Shown here: positions 11,742 through 27,228 of the stretch, one piece after another | Numbering within the stretch: position 1 is the stretch's first letter | Layout of the letters: each line of letters opens with the position of its first letter | NCBI GenBank assembly: GCA_001632425.1 | Contig: KV425561.1 | Location: forward strand, 186,001-250,000 | Length of the DNA stretch: 64,000 bases | Direction: 5' to 3' | Origin: Neolentinus lepideus HHB14362 ss-1 | Lineage: Eukaryota > Basidiomycota > Agaricomycetes > Gloeophyllales > Gloeophyllaceae | The notes under the pieces: generated by a model | What the model saw: the letters and a program-made list of their open reading frames with translations, nothing else | The model's database searches: none | Told to the model about the DNA's origin: nothing | Position numbers and translations under genes: made by a program

Positions 11742-14602
11742 TCATCTTTTGCCTGGCTGCGTTTGCTAGATATAAGCACCTCGGTCATTATCCTGCCTCG
11801 ACTGGCTCGATGAGTAGCACTCACCAGATACGCCATCAACTGCTGATAACTCGGCTGCCCAGCCGGCGGCAATCCAGACATCGCTGAGTGTGGAGGCGGT
11901 GGAGGTGGGGACATCCCGTACTGCGGCGTCTGCTGCGGTGTAGGGCTCTGAGGCTGCTGCTGCTGCGCCTGTTGAATCAACGCTAGGATATTAGGAGGGA
12001 GGCTCGCGAGAGAGGGCATCCCAGGCGGCTGAGGAGTAGAATTCTGCTGTGGTGGTGGAGGCATGGAGTTCTGAGAAGGCATAGATGGAGGGGGCGGGTA
12101 CGGCCCTGTGTGTGTTGAAGGCGGTGGTAGTGAGCCTGGGTATGGCGAGTGTTGCTGCGGGAGAGCTGAGGGTGGTGGAAAGAATGGGTTGTGTCCGCCC
12201 GGCGGCATGGGGGGCATGTTCGGCATGTTCGGCGGCGGTGCGGAAGGTACTGGCTGCGGGGCCGTTTGGGGCGCGCCGGCTTGAGGCTGTTTTAGGGCAG
12301 CCAGTAACTGGTGACGATGATGAACACTGAGTATGAAGGAATGCCAGCGAATACATACCTGTTGAACCTTCCGGGCTTGTTCTAGACGTTCGTCCACAGG
12401 CTATTACAAGGAAAAGTAAGAAGAATGCTCCGACGCCCGGAAAAAAACATACCGGAGCCGCTGAAGGTGGTACACCGTACCCAGGCCCACTAGATCCACC
12501 ATAGTTATTAGGTGGTGGAGGACCTCCAGGCCCTCCACGGTATCCTGAGTCCCTGTCGTCAAAGCGATTATTATACCCTCCCCTTCCGCCTCCGCGGCCA
12601 CCGCTATAGCCATCATCACCGTATCGTCTGGGACGATCCCGATCCCGGTCAAAGTCGCGACGGTCCCAGTCGTCTCCTCCATAACCGCCCCGACCGCGAC
12701 CTCCACGACCTCCACGGCCACCTCGCCCACGCCCACGACCGCCACGAGGATGCTCGTCGTAGTCTCGGTCATATCTGTCTTCTCGTCTGGGAGTACCGCC
12801 GCTATAGTTGAATGAGAGTTTGCTGCTAAGAAGTGCACATAAAGATATACCTTTCTGGAGAAGCATTCATTTCCCAGCCGAGGACTATGTCCATGACACC
12901 ATCTTGCAAGCTTTGGTGCCTTAAGCGATCGTATGCTTCTTCAGCGGCCTTGAGAGGTGATCAGCTCAGCATACCTCGTTGACATGATGCCATCACTTAC
13001 CCTGATATCGTAAAACTCTACGTATCTTTGGCTGGACGAATTACTCAGTGTTCGATATCGGCGCCCCTGCATGTAACAAAGACACAATACTCACTCGATC
13101 CGACCATTTTCTAATAGCGTGACACTCTTGACATCTCCGAACTGTTGCATTTTCCTTCTGACCTCATTATCATCAATTGACTGTCCAGAAGCTGAGTTTC
13201 GGAGCGTGACGAGGAGCGTGCCTTGCATTTCTTGCTAAATGGAGATGTTCATTTCAACACTGGTGTGCACATGCTGAACGAGACGATCGGCTTACCTGAC
13301 CACTTTTCTCGACGTCTTTGCCGTTGTTATCATCTCGAGGTAACGAATAATGAACATCGATCTGGAGTAAAGCAATGTGAATGCACAGGTCTTGCAAGCA
13401 GTGAAATCAAGCACATACAGGACGGCCACTGATTTCTGAGCCTTGCAACCGCTCTCTGGCACGTTCCGCAGCCCTGAGATCGTACTAACCAGGACCATCA
13501 TTTTTCTGTCCAAGAGATTGGCCAGATGCGGATAACTCACGTATGTCACGAAGACCATGCCACGATTGGCAATTAAGTCAAAAAATGTCTTGATGTCGCC
13601 GTGCTCTTCAAATCGACGGCGCACGTCATTACTGTCTGTTTCATACTGTGGACGATAACCATGCGGTGGCCATTAGCTCACGCGTCTCGACATGCATAGC
13701 TTGGACAATTTCTAGTCCAAGCCGAGCGCACTCGCCTTAATATTACGGATGAAAAGGGTGCGGCAAGGACGTTCTCGCTGGATTCGCTCTTCAATTATTG
13801 AATCATGAACCTTGTCATCTCTTTCTCTTCGCTGACGCTTCGGAGGGCGCGCGCCATATCCAGGCCCGCCATAACCTGGGTCGTCTATGGAAGTAGCTTA
13901 TGTGAGAATCCGTGACTCGAACGTTAAGCTTAAGCAAAGGACTCAGTGAAGCAAATAGAAATTCAGGATTAACACAGCATAGGACTATCGCACCAGGATA
14001 CCGGAGAGCTGACCGATGAGTATATTCAAGTGCAGTTCACCCGCTCACGCCCCTGGATAACTGCTAGGCAGACGACACGCCCAGGCACCCTGATTCACGG
14101 TAAGGTCTTGCTGCGATAGCTTAGGCTGGCTAAGTAGAATGCGCTCTCGTCGTCGTGCAGGTCTCAAGTAGCTTCATGAATAGTTCCCGACGAATGCAGA
14201 GATATCCCGATTGCTTGCATATTCATTCAATACTTTGAGCGCACCTTCATTATAATTCCCATATCCTTGGTTAAAGCCATCTGAGTCCGGCGACCCGCCG
14301 TATTGATTAGGGCCACCTCCATATCCGTTGTTATGATAGAAATCTTGACCTGCCCCATAACCACCTCCCATGTCGCCTTGCGAAGGACCTTGGTCATAGG
14401 GTCCTGAACCTGAATCATACGAGTTATAACCACCGCTGCTGGCGCTCATGCCACCACCACCGCGGCCACGGCCACGTCCGAATCCTCGACCTCTGGATGG
14501 GCCCTCAAATCGGTGGCTTCTGTCTGGACCAGGACCTCCGAAAGAGCCACCTCTGCGGCCCGCATCGTGCGGCCCTCCTCCGTATGGATGATGCCGATTC
14601 AT
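11742..14602 (-). CDS. RNA-binding protein with paired RRMs, RGG regions and Pro/Gln-rich tail (Mei2-like RRM pair)
   Basis: Begins with a Gly/Arg/Tyr-rich stretch (GRGFGRGRGRGGGG; exon 14245-14602), then a basic segment (KRQRRERDDK). RRM1 follows, with RNP2 TLFIRNIK and RNP1 RGMVFVTYYD, and RRM2 with TLLVTLRNSASG and RYVEFYDIRAAEEAY. After the RRMs come an RGG/Asp-rich region (RGRGRGGRGGRGRGGYGG) and a Pro/Gln-rich tail with PPPP and QQQQPQ runs, ending YQQLMAYL plus a short last exon. The spacing of the RRM pair and the YDLRAAE/YDIRAAE helices resemble Mei2-type proteins, but no Mei2 C-terminal RRM is visible. Intron 13646-13735 has a GC donor; intron 13885-14244 is unusually long (360 nt). 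The final junction and the stop at 11742-11744 are my best reading. A nuclear or cytoplasmic mRNA-binding role is inferred. Confidence 0.82.
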
Positions 14603-14994
14603 TCAAGTTGCGAAACTTCTCTGAGGAGCTACTTGGATTGAGGGCTAGCTTATCGACGTGGCAGTCAGAAAGTGCGACAACGGTTGCCGATAATGATGCA
14701 AAGACTTTCGAGTTGTTGCAGCGATGTCGTACAGCTCACGATGTAATTTTGCCTCAACACCGAGAGTAAGCTGCAAACACGGAAGGTTGTGTCCGGGAGA
14801 ACGATGCTGGTGGTAACAGTTCAAAGTCTGCAGTTTTCAACGTGGGAGCCGTGTCCTCCTGTCGCATCCTGCGAAAATACACCGGGAGCTCCGAAGACCG
14901 GCCGGAGATGCCCTAGCCATTACCGTTTTGGTGAGCTTGCTGCGTGCACTCCACACCGTCCATTAGCCCGGCGCTGTGCTCCTCGTCCTGAACA
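14603..14994. promoter_or_regulatory. Divergent promoter region of the RRM and Rab5 genes
   Basis: 392 bases separate the ATG of the minus-strand RRM gene from the ATG of the plus-strand Rab5 gene, so both promoters must lie here or overlap. No TATA box is obvious. Confidence 0.5.
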
Positions 14995-15981
14995 ATGTCG
15001 AAGCAGTTTCAGTTCAAACTTGTCCTTCTTGGTGAGCATCAACTGCATGAAACATATACAGAATGCTGAATAGACACATGAAATAGGGGAGTCTGCTGTA
15101 GGGAAGTCAAGGTGCGATCGAATGGTAGCGTCAGCAATGTTTGCATCTTCAACGTCCATTCGTTAGTTTGGTCCTGAGATTTGTAAAGGATCAGTTTGAC
15201 GACTATCGGGAGAGTACCATCGGAGGTGAGTCAGGAAGCATACACCGTCAAATCTCAACTGACGCGTCAATAGCTGCCTTCTTGACGCAGACCGTTACTC
15301 TGGAAGACCAGACGACCGTCAAGTTTGAGATATGGTATGCGCACTTCGAGCCTTTTGTGGACAATTAATATACAGGTATCACAGGGATACGGCCGGTCAG
15401 GAGCGGTATAAGGTGTGCCATCCTTCCCAGTTGATATATGAAAGGTCATGTGCTGACCATACCCTTTAGTCTCTCGTACGTTATGAGTCCTCCTACACTT
15501 TGTCGTTCCCTCCATTGCATTTCTTAGGCCCCGATGTACTACCGGAATGCCAATTGCGCTGTGGTTGTCTATGACGTTACGCAATCGCCGTCCCTAGACA
15601 AAGCCAAAACTTGGATCCGCGAACTTCAAAGACAGGCCGACCCCAACATCGTTATCGCGCTCTGCGGGAACAAGACTGATCTGTCAGCTCGTCGACAAGT
15701 CACACAAGAGGAGGCACAGAAGTATGCTGATGAGGAGGGGTTGATGTGGGGAGAAACGAGTGCCAAGACTGGAGAAGGGGTGTCTGAGATCTTTACAGCT
15801 ATTGGCAAGTTGTCTATCACTAAGGGATGCATTTATTAACGCCTTCACAGCCAAGAAGCTGCCATTAACGGCTCCACCACCAAGGACCGCTACGCGCGGT
15901 GCAGCAGGTGCAACAGGCGGCCGGGGCGTTGACTTGAACAAGCAGTCCGCAACCGGACAGAACGAACCTTGCAACTGCTAG
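14995..15981 (+). CDS. ypt5: Rab5-family small GTPase (Ypt5/Vps21)
   Basis: Early-endosome Rab that controls homotypic fusion and vacuolar sorting. Eight exons: 14995-15031, 15087-15111, 15167-15225, 15274-15334, 15385-15412, 15470-15475, 15528-15804 and 15851-15981; 207 residues. Visible boxes: P-loop GESAVGKSS, effector loop YRESTIGAAF, switch [24 protein letters not shown], and ETSAK. The protein ends in CNC, the double geranylgeranylation site of Rabs. The SLAPMYYR sequence after switch II is diagnostic of Rab5. Two oddities: the Ser-Leu of SLAP is supplied by a 6-nt exon, and the last intron (15805-15850) starts with GC (G|GCAAGT). Without these two features the conserved frame is lost. 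It shares a divergent promoter with the RRM gene. Confidence 0.95.
15470..15475 (+). other. ypt5: 6-nt microexon of the Rab5 gene
   Basis: TCTCTC (Ser-Leu) lies between an acceptor (cccttTAG) and a donor (GTACGT). The flanking introns are 57 nt (15413-15469) and 52 nt (15476-15527). It is needed to complete RYK-SL-APMYY, which is invariant in Rab5 proteins. Confidence 0.85.
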
Positions 15982-16441
15982 GCACCACGTCCTGTTTCCT
16001 TGGACGCTATGTGCATCGCCATGTCCGCATCTCCTCTCGTTGGGTACCACACGCACAGCCCTGTACTGTGACCCTCTGTTATGTCTGTTCTGGATTCTCT
16101 CAGTTACCTCATACCTCTGTAGTTTGTATGACACATCCTTCTATTGTATATATTTTCATTGCGTTCCGTGGACCTTCCACAGCCTTGTCATTGAATAGAT
16201 TCGGCTTCAAAGCTCCAAGAGTAAAACAAGTACGCTGCCTTTCTTGCGTTAGTGTCATGATAGATACAATATGCAGGTGAATACAAGATATCAAAGCAAA
16301 ATACAAGCCAGATGATGTAGCGTGATGAATCCCTGAACTCCGCCTGCGAGAACATACAGAACAAGATTGCGCGTGGATATCATGTCAGTGCAAGGTGAAT
16401 AGTGGTGATAAATTATTAGTAGATCAAGTCCATAATTCAAT
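15982..16441. other. Convergent 3' region of Rab5 and RasGEF genes
   Basis: 460 bases between two convergent stops; presumably both 3' UTRs. Reads as non-coding on both strands. Confidence 0.5.
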
Positions 16442-19089
16442 TCAAAAGCCAGCTGCCTCGAGTCCCTTGCGAATATCCGCATGGGCCAGCTCGCTCCGCT
16501 GTACTTCCTGGCTCTTAAAATAGAAGGTGCTGTGATCCTTTCCCGCAGCCTTTTGCAGGTTTGTCTCAATGAACGAGAGCGTCCCTGGGTCTGGCGCGAA
16601 GGGGTAGCACTTGCCCTGGAACTTCAACATCACGTTTATGGTGTCACACCACTTCTGGCGCTTGAGGAAGTTGATGAGTGTGTAGCCGGGGCAGGTATCG
16701 GAGGTGGGGACATCGATGGTATCGGCATGTTGGTCACCAATATGCACGAGGTCGGAGAGGTACATCCCAACCCAGGGGACGCAGGGCCCATCGACGGATG
16801 AGATGACGACACGGTAGCCGGAGAAATTGCCCGTGGGCTCGATGAGCTTGATTAGAGGCTCCAGATGAGAGCCTCGGCTGACGTGCGCCCATGTAAGGTG
16901 TAGTCGTACAATGTCCGAACTTGAGAGGGCTGCAACAAGGGCACTCAGGGAGGATAGGTTATTCAGAGCTCGCGATTTCTGTCAGATCTTCGTTGTCAAA
17001 TCATTGCACTTCCTCTCCCCAAGGTATGAACGTACCTCAGCGACCCTTATCCAAAACTCTACCGTATCTGCCCTCTTCCCCAATACGTCTGTCTCCAGTA
17101 TACTCGTCTTCACCCACGCCGCCAATTTATCATGCGTCGCACAAAACGCATGCAAATTCTCCACGGTCTTCCCTGTCTGCGTCCTTGTCCAGTCAAGACA
17201 TTCCTGCGGTCGGATCTTGCTGTAGAGGTTGAACTCCATCACGCATAGCTGCTGAGCCACTTCTGTTGGGTCCATCTTGGTCAATTCGCTATATCGTATG
17301 GATCTGGGTTTCTTCTTGTACTTTGGAAGGGTGGGGTTGCTTGTACTACTTGATGGCGTAGAGACGATGGGCGATGACTGAAGTGGCGTTCATGTGGTGC
17401 ACGAAGGGAGAAATATATGGGACTTACTAGTCGATCTAATGACTGCATCATTAATTTCGCCGTTAGTGCTAGTGCATGGGGTGCAACAATGTACGACAAG
17501 AACTCTTGCAGCTTGGGAACAATATGCGGGTCCTCTTGCGTCATCCGGTAGTCCTCGATCCATCGGGTCAGCACCGTGAGCACCCGGCTCTGCGTTGGCC
17601 TCAACTTCCTCTCCTTCCATTCTTCGAACTCCTCGTCCGTCAGACCTACGCTACAGTCCATCTGGTATCGGTCCACTAGGAGGTCGAACACTTCATCAGC
17701 CGTGGCAAACGTCTTGAAAGTCATAAGGAAGGCATTCTGGAACGCAGCTTCTTGCGACAAGGCTGTAAAACGAGTCATTAGGGTATTAATTTGAACAGAT
17801 TGGAACAGACTCGCTCAAGGGCTCTATAGTCAATCTTTCCACCAATGCCTCTAACGTGCCGGCAATGACAATCCCATCCAACAACTTGACCTCCTCGTCC
17901 TTATGATTAGGCTTCATATACCATGGCATATGCAACGCCGCGATCTTCATATTATGATACCGCTGCGCATCCTCATCTCCCGTCAGCTGCTTTACTTTGT
18001 CCGAACGCCTTCTTGCCGGGGTCAAAATCAGGTCGTCCATTTCGCCCGCGCTCAGATCATCCGGATCCACGATGTTGTTCCTCTCAGTTAGCACATACAA
18101 CTTCGTTTGACAGCTCTGTTCGTCGACGCGCACTGGCTGCCGCTTGCTGTCATACCTAGCCGTCGCGGACACCGAGCGGTTTATAGAGTCCGAGCCGCGC
18201 CGAGACCAGTCTGGGGGTTCCGGTAGCGGGGTACTGTTGTACCGCTTGGGACTCCTCCTGGTTACGGGTACCATCTTGGGTGGAAGAGTGGGTGGTGGAG
18301 GTTGGGGCATGGGAGTGACGGGTGACGGAGGGGGACGGAGACGGAAGGCAGGCGTTTCGGTGGGGGAGGGGACGGTATCAGCATTGGTGAAATACTGGTT
18401 GCCCTTAAACTGTCGCAAGGGAGATTGAGGCCTGAATGAGAGGAGAGAGGTGCGGTTGTCGAACCCCAGATTTCGGCCGCCGATGAGCTCTGTTGGCGAT
18501 AGGATCTCCATAGCGGGTTCCTACTGACTCTAAGAATCAGGCTCATACAACACATATGCATGCGCACTTTTGAATTTTCAGCTAGAGACCCCCACTCCTC
18601 TCGATGACTGTCATCGTCTGCAGCGTACAGATGCGTGGGCGCTGCATTATACAACCTCTCCGCTTTGTAATCGTATATCCTGACCTCCTCCCTCAAGCCA
18701 CGTAATCGCTCGGCCGTCTCCTCGGACAGCGGTCTCACAAACGCACTAGGTATCCATCCGACCTGCGTCTCGGTGGGGCGCATGGCCGCCCACCACCCGC
18801 TCTCCTCTTGTTTGACGACATCTAGGATCTCACTCTTCCGGAAAGCGAGATGGTCGGGGTCATCGGAATGGAAGTCATATAAACATAGGACGGAGAAAAT
18901 CTTCCAGTCAGAAGAGGTAATGCTCGTTTCATTTGTGGCCAATGAGGTTCCTATGCTTGCCCGAGCTGATGATGAAGGTGAAATGGAGCCAGACGAGCTT
19001 AAAGAGGCATTGTCAAAGCTCCCATATGGCGACGGGTCGATAGAAAGGTGCAAGGTGCGCCTGAGAGTCTGCGCGCGGTGGCCAGACAT
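16442..19089 (-). CDS. Ras guanine-nucleotide exchange factor with SH3 domain (Cdc25/Ste6 type)
   Basis: Activates Ras by exchanging GDP for GTP, upstream of cAMP and/or MAPK signalling. In order: a Ser-rich N-terminus; an SH3 domain (CLYDFHSDDPDHLAFRKSEI ... WWAAM ... GWIPSAFV); a Pro-rich linker (PPPPTLPPK); a RasGEF_N/REM domain (VIAGTLEALVERLTIEP ... AFLMTFKTFATADEVFDLL); a basic linker (KYKKKPRSIRYSE); and the Cdc25 catalytic domain (DPTEVAQQLCVMEFNLYSKI, KSRALNNLSSLSALVAALSS, RLHLTW, PWVGMYLSDL, RQKWCDTINVMLKFQGKCYPF), ending EAAGF. The ATG at 19087-19089 is the first in frame. Introns follow SHREEWGSLAENSK, the REM core and RVAE. The join near 17763-17796 inside the REM domain only keeps frame with an exceptionally short intron (see findings), so a local base error is possible. 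Confidence 0.9.
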
Positions 19090-21217
19090 GTCCAAAGAGT
19101 TGTTAGTGCAAGAGTAGTAGTTCCCGTATAGCGTCGTGGGCGTCAGTGCAAAGGCCGAGTACGGGTTAAGAGAAGTAGATGTCGGCCGTCATATGGTTCA
19201 GGCACGCGTACGGGGCCTATGTACTTGCGTGATCATATGGTAACCATCAACACGCAGTTTCCAGTAAATATACCGACACCTGAGCGGCAGTTCCTTTGAA
19301 GATGCCTTTGTCGTCAAACAGATCTCGGGTTCTAGCCTACTAGTAGTGCGATGCAAACACAGAATACTGTCTCCATTCCCAAGCTTTGCCACCTCGCCGG
19401 CCTTCGAAGCATAAGGGACGCTTGTTGAAAGACTTGGACTTGATCACAACTAGCCGTCGCATCTGCTTGATTCACACCCCAGGCATGCTTACGATTTTCA
19501 TCTTGGCTGGACACTGCAACATCCCTCAACTTGTCGCCTTGGCTCTGAGTGCGGCTGGGAGAGCAGATGCTGCATTCACATTCCATCTTCAAGGCTGTGG
19601 AGTTGATTTCTATTCATATCGAAAGGTAATTCAACGGCTGCAAGAATGATGAGTCGGTCAACAAGCACTGGACGTCCACGGGATCCGGGGTCACTGGGCC
19701 AGGCTTGCTGTTCTCATCTTTTGAATCTCTGTCGACGGAGTACCTTCAGGACAAGATGCGGAGTTAGACTAAAGCAAGTTCGCTGCCCTCACGTACTGTC
19801 TTGGGATGCTTCTCACGTTCTGCTCAATCAGGACCGCTCGGGCGAGCTTTACTAGAGGCTGATGCTGTATGACAGGTACTGCCTCGAGAATTTACCCTGT
19901 TCATTAGGTCACTCCGCGGAACAGGGAACTGGTCTACTTATAGACCAACGCGGTAAGATTTCCGCGACTGGGATGTTGCAAGGCTGCAGAAGATCATCAT
20001 CATGATGTCAACCTCCTGTATGAGTGGAATTTTCGAAAACTTAAACCTCTCGGTCTCACCCGTTGCTACACACGTCTGACCGAGGGAGTCTGACAGGTTC
20101 GAGTTATCGTTCCTAAAATGTCGGGGATTACGTGCTCTCATTAGTCCCATATGTCCTTCTCCAGACCGGAACTTGGGTCACGACAGTGTGATACGCACGT
20201 ATGTAAGTAAATTCAGGCGCGTACTCTTCTGTAACGTACATTCTCTCGTTAAGTCTTCTTTGCGTCTGAAGGTAGAAATTAATCTTGTATCTTGGCAGAA
20301 TTTGCCTGAGCTCGAAAATCGCCCTCCGTTGCTTATTCCGCGTGCGGAGAAATGACATGAAGAGACAATCCTTCACCTACCAGTACTAGCCTTATTATAA
20401 GTTCTCTAACCAACGTAGATGCCACATCTCCGGTATTGGGGGAATAGAGGCAGTGACGTACGTGATCGCTTGCAGCTTGTGCAGGACTTCTCCAAGGCCT
20501 TGCATAGCGCGACAGATTTACGGTATGCCTGCATAAATGCATATTCCGAAGTGCAGCGAGATTAATGACGGTCGTGTGGCAATGCCCAGGATACATTTTG
20601 TGAGTCTCAGGAACAGGAAGGGTGCGAGCCAGTCGCGCATGCCACATTCGCTGCCTGTGTGTTTCACAAGGCCGCACACCCTCTTCCGATAGGTCGTACT
20701 GCGCGACCTGCCCTGCTGCGCATCTGTTCTTTATTCGTCGCTATTGTCAGGTGATATGATTCCAGCTGTGCGAGGCTGGACCAGCATTCTGCGCCCACAG
20801 GAAGTGCAAGTCGTGCAAGTCGATGCACAGGTTATAATCCACTTCTCGAGACTAGGATGGACGACTGGATGGCCATACGGAGCATTGAAGCTTCAATCGG
20901 CGTGGTGACATGTACGAACGAATATTTGGGCCACTCCCGACCATCAGAGTAGCCACAGCATACATGCGAGTCTCAGCTTACAAGGACGCTCCTGTGACAG
21001 GCGTTCAAGACGGTGCGTTACAGCATAGATTATCGCGAGCCTCGATACTCTTTTCAGGTATTGAATGATCGCGGACAAAGTGCACTCGCCTCTTGCACTT
21101 TGACAACAGGTGGCATGTGTGGCACCAAGGGTCCTATAAAGATAGTCAGCATCGGGGATGAAGAGAAGTGCCATAGCACGCTTGCGATCCTGTATCCGTT
21201 CCTATCTCTTCAGCATT
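19090..21217. other. 2.1-kb intergenic region, no gene supported
   Basis: Includes the promoter of the RasGEF gene. Minus-strand readings around 19280-19560 (for example DLFDDKGIFKGTAAQVSVYL near 19270-19330) look slightly protein-like, but stops and missing splice signals prevent a model. No RNA gene or mobile element was recognised. Confidence 0.4.
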
Positions 21218-21990
21218 ATGGCGATGGACTGGATCCAATATCTCGGCAAGCACGGTGAACTACCGGAAGCCAAAGATGACGATCTAGAAATCTTTGGCTC
21301 GGTCGTGAAGGACCCCGTCACTGTATGGGGGCGTTCTACTGTGGAGGGGTACAGAGACGCAGTGAGTATCCGGGTAGCTGAAGGAATGTCTGGCCTGTTG
21401 TGACATTATGCCACTTTCAGCTCTTCCCTCCGACGTTACGCGACAAGAACCAGTCAGGGGACGATCCATTTGATCTTGCGTCAGCGGACCAATGGGTCAA
21501 ACAGCGTCCCTTCATGCTCTACATGGCTAACATGCCAAAGGGTCCTCCGATCAAGATCGACGAGCAACTCCTGAAGGTACTTTCATTGGCAGAGGTTTTG
21601 TGCTATAAGGAATATGTGAGTGCCTCTCCAATTGTCGGATGCTGCCTAGATCTAAGATTGTTACCTCTGGAGCTCCTCCCGGACCATCTGCACAACCATT
21701 CTTTGTTCGACACGCACAATGTCGACCAATGGATGAACGCCAGCCACTTTGCAGCTTGGCATTGTCATGAGTATTGCCCTAGAGTGATCCGATCGGAATG
21801 CCTGCTAGGCACGTCGCTGAAGATGTGGGATGTGAAGCACCACCCTGGACAGCTGTCAGAAGCGGTGGAGAAACTGGAAATTCTGCTCAACGTGATGCTT
21901 ACTGCTGAGACCCGCAAATTACATATCGAGTCGTATGTGAGCCACCTGATAAAGGCGATCTCGAAGAGTCGCATGGCATTGGAGCGTTGA
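21218..21990 (+). CDS. Hypothetical protein, about 240 residues
   Basis: Unrecognised. The ATG at 21218 opens MAMDWIQYLGKHGELPEA. An intron with donor GTGAGT (21363) and acceptor TTTCAG (21420) joins TVEGYRDA to LFPPTLRDKNQSGDDPFD. The rest stays open to 21990 and contains FDLASADQWVKQRPFMLYM, a His/Cys-bearing stretch (DTHNVDQWMNASHFAAWHCHEYC) and two amphipathic helices near the C-terminus. A further intron beginning at the GTGAGT after LCYKEY is possible. No signal peptide or membrane segment is seen. Evidence for a real gene is the long open frame across a well-formed intron; function is unknown. Confidence 0.5.
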
Positions 21991-22664
21991 AGACTTGTTT
22001 GCTGCATCATGGCGTGGACAGTACCTGAAAGCGGATGCTTAGTTTCATCCATGTATTCTATGATTCGTGTTATCCCGTCCTAATTCATGTACGCTATGAT
22101 GAATAGACTGCTGCACCTGCCTTGGGATTCGAGGCTTGATCATCGATGCTTCTAGCTACCCTGAACACGGATCTTCCTTCAACATTGTCCGTCGCTGATT
22201 ACGCTTCCGCAAACTCATCTGCCTCCTCTAGCTCTAACAGCGAACATGGTATTCGGAAGATAGCTGGCCTCGTCGTACGTGCGCAGAACCCTTTTCAGAA
22301 TCTTCAGAATAGTCCTTGTCTAGCGGAATCATAGGTAGGTAGTCTCGGAGAGCAGTCGTTCATCCTTATTCAGTTATAGCTCGAGAAGAACGTTGCCTGG
22401 AATTTGCGCCGTCGTCGATGCTGCCGACCAAGTATTCTAGATCTAGGCGTACCTAGTAGTACCAGTGGTGTCTTGGTGCCGACAAGGGCAGAGAAACAAT
22501 GTAGATGTGACATACAGTATGTCAAGCTTCGAGAGCATGTCTTGCGCAGCGATGAAAACCAAATGAAAACTACAGACCGTTTCCCACGATCAAGATCTGC
22601 TTTGACTAGTTACTACTAGACGAACCTGGTCTGCTAGAGGACGCGACTCTTGCCAACCTCTAAC
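21991..22664. other. Intergenic, 674 bases
   Basis: Upstream region of rvb2. No gene or RNA was recognised; a short Ser-rich frame at 22146-22334 is probably chance. Confidence 0.4.
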
Positions 22665-24455
<1,791 letters not shown>

Positions 24456-24765
24456 AGCTGACCATGTGTGGTGGACTCCTGGCTGACTTGCTTGTATGCA
24501 CGACCTGACTTCAATGGCATCGACTGTAGTACCGCCCTTGTCTATCCTCCTTACCTCATCTGGTCTATAATCAGAAAGTTACCTCCCGAAACAGACTGAA
24601 TAAATGGTATTTGTTCATGTTAGAAACGGAAGGTTTTGGCAGACAACACCAAACACTGACACGTCGCGTCGCGTGTCGATCGGGACTTACAGTCAAGGTT
24701 CTCGTCCGCATTCACACCTCTGCACGTACTATCTTACTCGTCCGCTCTTTCAGATACCATTAATT
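24456..24765. other. Intergenic between rvb2 and the RAMP4-like gene
   Basis: 310 bases between genes on the same strand, holding the rvb2 3' UTR and the RAMP4-like promoter. Nothing else is supported. Confidence 0.4.
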
Positions 24766-25072
24766 ATGGTAAGTTATGAATTGATCGTGCCACCCGGATT
24801 GTCCCTGATAGAGATTAAAGCCGACCGAATTCGAGCGACGGCAAAAGAACGCCAAGTTCGCTAATGCAGCGCGTACCGGGAAGAAACCCACAAACCCTTC
24901 TCACCAGGAGCTTTTGTCGAAACGCAGCCCGATCAGCTTATGGGCACTAGGAATCGTAATATTTGTTGTCATTGGTGGAGGTGAGAGAAGATGCCCTGAC
25001 TCTCTGTCGCTGGTTCCTGACATGGACGCCCTTGCAGTGATATTCGAGCTGCTCCGATTAATATTCGTGTGA
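24766..25072 (+). CDS. RAMP4/SERP1-type stress-associated ER membrane protein (Ysy6-like), 65 aa
   Basis: Small tail-anchored protein associated with the Sec61 translocon in this family. Three exons: the ATG alone (24766-24768), 24821-24980, and 25038-25072. Introns are GTAAGT...AAAG (52 nt) and GTGAGA...GCAG (57 nt), and all phases agree. Translation gives MPTEFERRQKNAKFANAART, then GKKPTNPS and KRSPISLWALGIVIFVVIGG, and ends FELLRLIFV. RAMP4 family marks are the basic N-terminus with RxxNAKFA, the central Lys/Pro hinge, and one hydrophobic C-terminal helix with few residues after it. The length (65) equals the family norm. Its exons are too short to be found as open frames, so automated callers could miss it. 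A role in ER stress and translocation is inferred from the family. Confidence 0.88.
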
Positions 25073-25291
25073 GGCGCCCTCGGGCAGGGAGAGGCGTAAC
25101 GGAGAGAGTATGTGGAGTACGTATGGAGACGTGCGGATGAGCGCATTGCATCGGTTTGTTTATCAAGCATATATTGTATACCAGCATCATTATGGAGCCT
25201 CGCTTTCTTTTGCTACATTGGGATAGCCAGTCAAGCAATGAACAGCAACTTTCTGCCATCAAAGCAATAAAACAAAACGGTCAACCATGCA

Positions 25292-27228
<1,937 letters not shown>

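Noticed and set aside
12404..12838. Val/Glu/Ala-rich minus-strand frame
   Set aside because: It is the shifted reading of the RGG-coding exon of the RRM gene.
13900..13925. T-loop-like GTTCGAGTC on the minus strand as a tRNA hint
   Set aside because: The flanking five bases do not pair and no acceptor stem or anticodon arm fits; it lies in an intron.
17281..17330. Apparent frameshift in the RasGEF between PDPYDIAN-stop and LTKMDPTEV
   Set aside because: Another frame (KYKKKPRSIRYSELTKMDPTE) runs smoothly from a CAG acceptor near 17387 into the catalytic domain, so no frameshift is needed.
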